Below are positions 62,953 through 64,000 of a stretch of 64,000 nucleotides of DNA, in pieces (position 1 is the first letter of the stretch; each line of letters begins with the position of its first letter). The stretch comes from Fodinibius saliphilus (GTDB taxonomy: Bacteria > Bacteroidota > Rhodothermia > Balneolales > Balneolaceae). The position numbers and the translations under genes were made by a program. Where the stretch lies: contig NZ_VAWF01000001.1 of the NCBI RefSeq assembly GCF_005869845.1, forward strand, positions 620,001 to 684,000, written 5' to 3'. The notes under the pieces are model-generated. The model was given only the letters and a program-made list of their open reading frames with translations. It had not been told where the DNA came from and searched no databases.

Positions 62953-63242
62953 AAAGAGATGCTACATCTGTCTTAAATCATTCAATGTTTATTGACTCTA
63001 AAGGTAAGAATTCCACTCCTAGATACATAAAGAGATTCTGATATTATTATAACCAGCTGAGATATTGATATATTTTATTATTTAAAATACTGTCATCAGT
63101 AAATGCTATTTTATTAGAAAATTTTAAAGTTAAGTAACTATTTTAGGTTTTAATCGTCATACATTCAGAAGATGAACTTTAAACTTAAATGCATCTATTT
63201 ATTTAGGTTCCTTCTGATGGTTCTATCAGACAACAGGGTAGC

Positions 63243-63800
63243 ATGAAGCAGCAAAAGGAACGACAGTTAATTGAACAAATACAAAATGGACAAAGCGGTG
63301 AGTATAGAACGCTTGTTGATCGGTATGCACCTATGGTATTTAGTATCGTGAACAACTTTGTTGATGCTGAAGCAGATAGAGAAGAGTTGGCACAAGCTAT
63401 TTTTGTGAAAGCTTATGAACGTCTGGGTTCGTTTAAAGGAGATTCAAAATTTTCTTCATGGCTCTATTCACTGGCAAAAAATCATTGTAGGGACTATGCT
63501 AAAAATATTCGCAGGAATAACAGCAATTTTAGTGAGATGGATGAACAGGATCTTAATTCCCGCCTGCGAGATGATGGGTTGCCGGATAAAGAAGTTGAAC
63601 GTCAACAATGGATAGCACTCTTGCAAGAAGGACTTGATAATATAAATACTGAGTATGCTGAGGCCTTTATGATGAAGTATAATGAGGATATGAGCTATAA
63701 AGCGATGTCAAACAGGCTAGATGCATCTGTTAGTGCACTTAAAGTCCGTGTTTACCGAGCTAAAAAAGAACTTAAGAACTATATTGAAAAACGGGGTTAA
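63243..63800 (+). CDS. ECF sigma factor of the classical RpoE/SigW type
   Basis: 185 residues with region 2 (ADREELAQAIFVKAYERLGS, FSSWLYSLAKNHCRDYAK) and region 4 (AFMMKYNEDMSYKAMSNRL, then ALKVRVYRAKKEL). It keeps the acidic region 2.2 that the three kinase-type sigmas in this window lost. The next gene begins 5 bases after its stop and looks like an anti-sigma factor, the usual partner. A TCTGAT/ATCAGA hairpin lies just before the start (63213-63230). Confidence 0.93.
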   Translation: MKQQKERQLIEQIQNGQSGEYRTLVDRYAPMVFSIVNNFVDAEADREELAQAIFVKAYERLGSFKGDSKFSSWLYSLAKNHCRDYAKNIRRNNSNFSEMDEQDLNSRLRDDGLPDKEVERQQWIALLQEGLDNINTEYAEAFMMKYNEDMSYKAMSNRLDASVSALKVRVYRAKKELKNYIEKRG

Positions 63801-63805
63801 TTATT

Positions 63806-64000
63806 ATGGATAAAGATACTTTACTCCGAAAATACTTAAATGGAGAACTCTCTGATGACAAAGAGAGAGAGGCATTGCATATGATTGCAGATGACCCTGA
63901 TATGCGATCTATGTTACGTTTCGAACAAATGCTTTCCAGTAATTTTTCTGCCGGTGTTTTTGATAAGAAAGAAGCTACAGTCCCCAAAGGGTTTACTGAT
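63806..64000 (+). CDS. Probable anti-sigma factor, cut by window edge
   Basis: Starts ATG at 63806, 5 bases after the sigma stop, and stays open for 65 codons to the end of the window. It begins MDKDTLLRKYLNGELSDDKE, the short helical start typical of FecR-like or anti-sigma N-terminal domains in Bacteroidota (LxxYLxGELSxxE). No zinc-binding HxxxC is seen in the visible part. Function inferred from position and from this start. Confidence 0.7.
   Translation, partial: MDKDTLLRKYLNGELSDDKEREALHMIADDPDMRSMLRFEQMLSSNFSAGVFDKKEATVPKGFTD

Noticed and set aside
63213-63230. Hairpin before the ECF sigma gene as a terminator
   Set aside because: TCTGAT/ATCAGA is only 6 bp and has no T run; it may affect translation at most.
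1-64000. CRISPR arrays, tRNA or rRNA genes, insertion sequences
   Set aside because: Intergenic regions were read on both strands; no regularly spaced repeats, cloverleaf-like stretches, rRNA-like blocks, transposase genes or terminal inverted repeats with target duplications were seen.

Overview
The window reads as chromosomal DNA of a Gram-negative bacterium of the Bacteroidota/Rhodothermota/Balneolota group, most likely a Balneolaceae-like marine or halophilic heterotroph. The evidence is a complete SusC/SusD/SusE starch locus, a surface amylase with a C-terminal 'YPNPFNPST' type-A sorting domain of the type IX secretion system, a type III glutamine synthetase, menaquinone genes, LptE beside a sigma-54 regulator, promoter-like TAnnTTTG (-7) motifs and weak Shine-Dalgarno sites. 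I see no rRNA, tRNA, CRISPR array, insertion sequence or phage gene. The taxonomic call is inference.

Left part (1-10,890): three paralogous ECF-type sigma factors. Two of them (1-407, 8464-9042) stand divergently next to an exported lipoprotein made of a PKD-like domain plus beta-helix-like repeats. One is followed by a transmembrane Ser/Thr kinase with a long TPR region (5650-8385). All three sigmas carry a conserved Thr where canonical ECF factors have the acidic 'DAED' motif, which suggests activation by phosphorylation. Around the middle sigma lie the two agmatine-to-putrescine genes (aguB, aguA). Upstream of aguA is a series of hairpins ending in a strong terminator, a candidate small RNA or attenuated leader.

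Housekeeping part (11,050-32,700): an AhpC-type peroxiredoxin with an AhpD-like partner, gatB, a redox-inactive thioredoxin-fold lipoprotein overlapping tpiA, purD, menE-menC-menA on the minus strand, type III glutamine synthetase, an exported M20 amidohydrolase, a phytoene-desaturase-like oxidoreductase, two rhomboid proteases, ispG, a small lipoprotein, a TPR protein and pfkA.

Sugar part (31,700-57,730): pfkA, a cytoplasmic GH13 enzyme, a thioredoxin-fold protein and pabC-pabB, then a LacI regulator, beta-phosphoglucomutase, a GH65 maltose phosphorylase-like enzyme, a GH13 lipoprotein and an SLC45-type sugar transporter. On the opposite strand come a SusA-like neopullulanase, an FN3 lipoprotein, the large T9SS amylase, SusE, SusD and SusC. 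Together they describe a route: starch cut at the surface, oligosaccharides imported by SusCD, trimmed in the periplasm, maltose moved inward, split by phosphorolysis to glucose and beta-glucose-1-phosphate, converted to glucose-6-phosphate and sent to glycolysis. Four matches to a TGTAAGCGCTTACA-type operator (two upstream of susC, one before pgmB, one inside the GH65 gene) link both arms to one LacI-family regulator.

Right end (57,900-64,000): a MoxR/BchI-like ATPase, ribosomal protein L31, an MBL-fold hydrolase, a TPR/coiled-coil protein, lptE, a receiver-less sigma-54 activator, and a canonical ECF sigma factor with the start of a likely anti-sigma gene.
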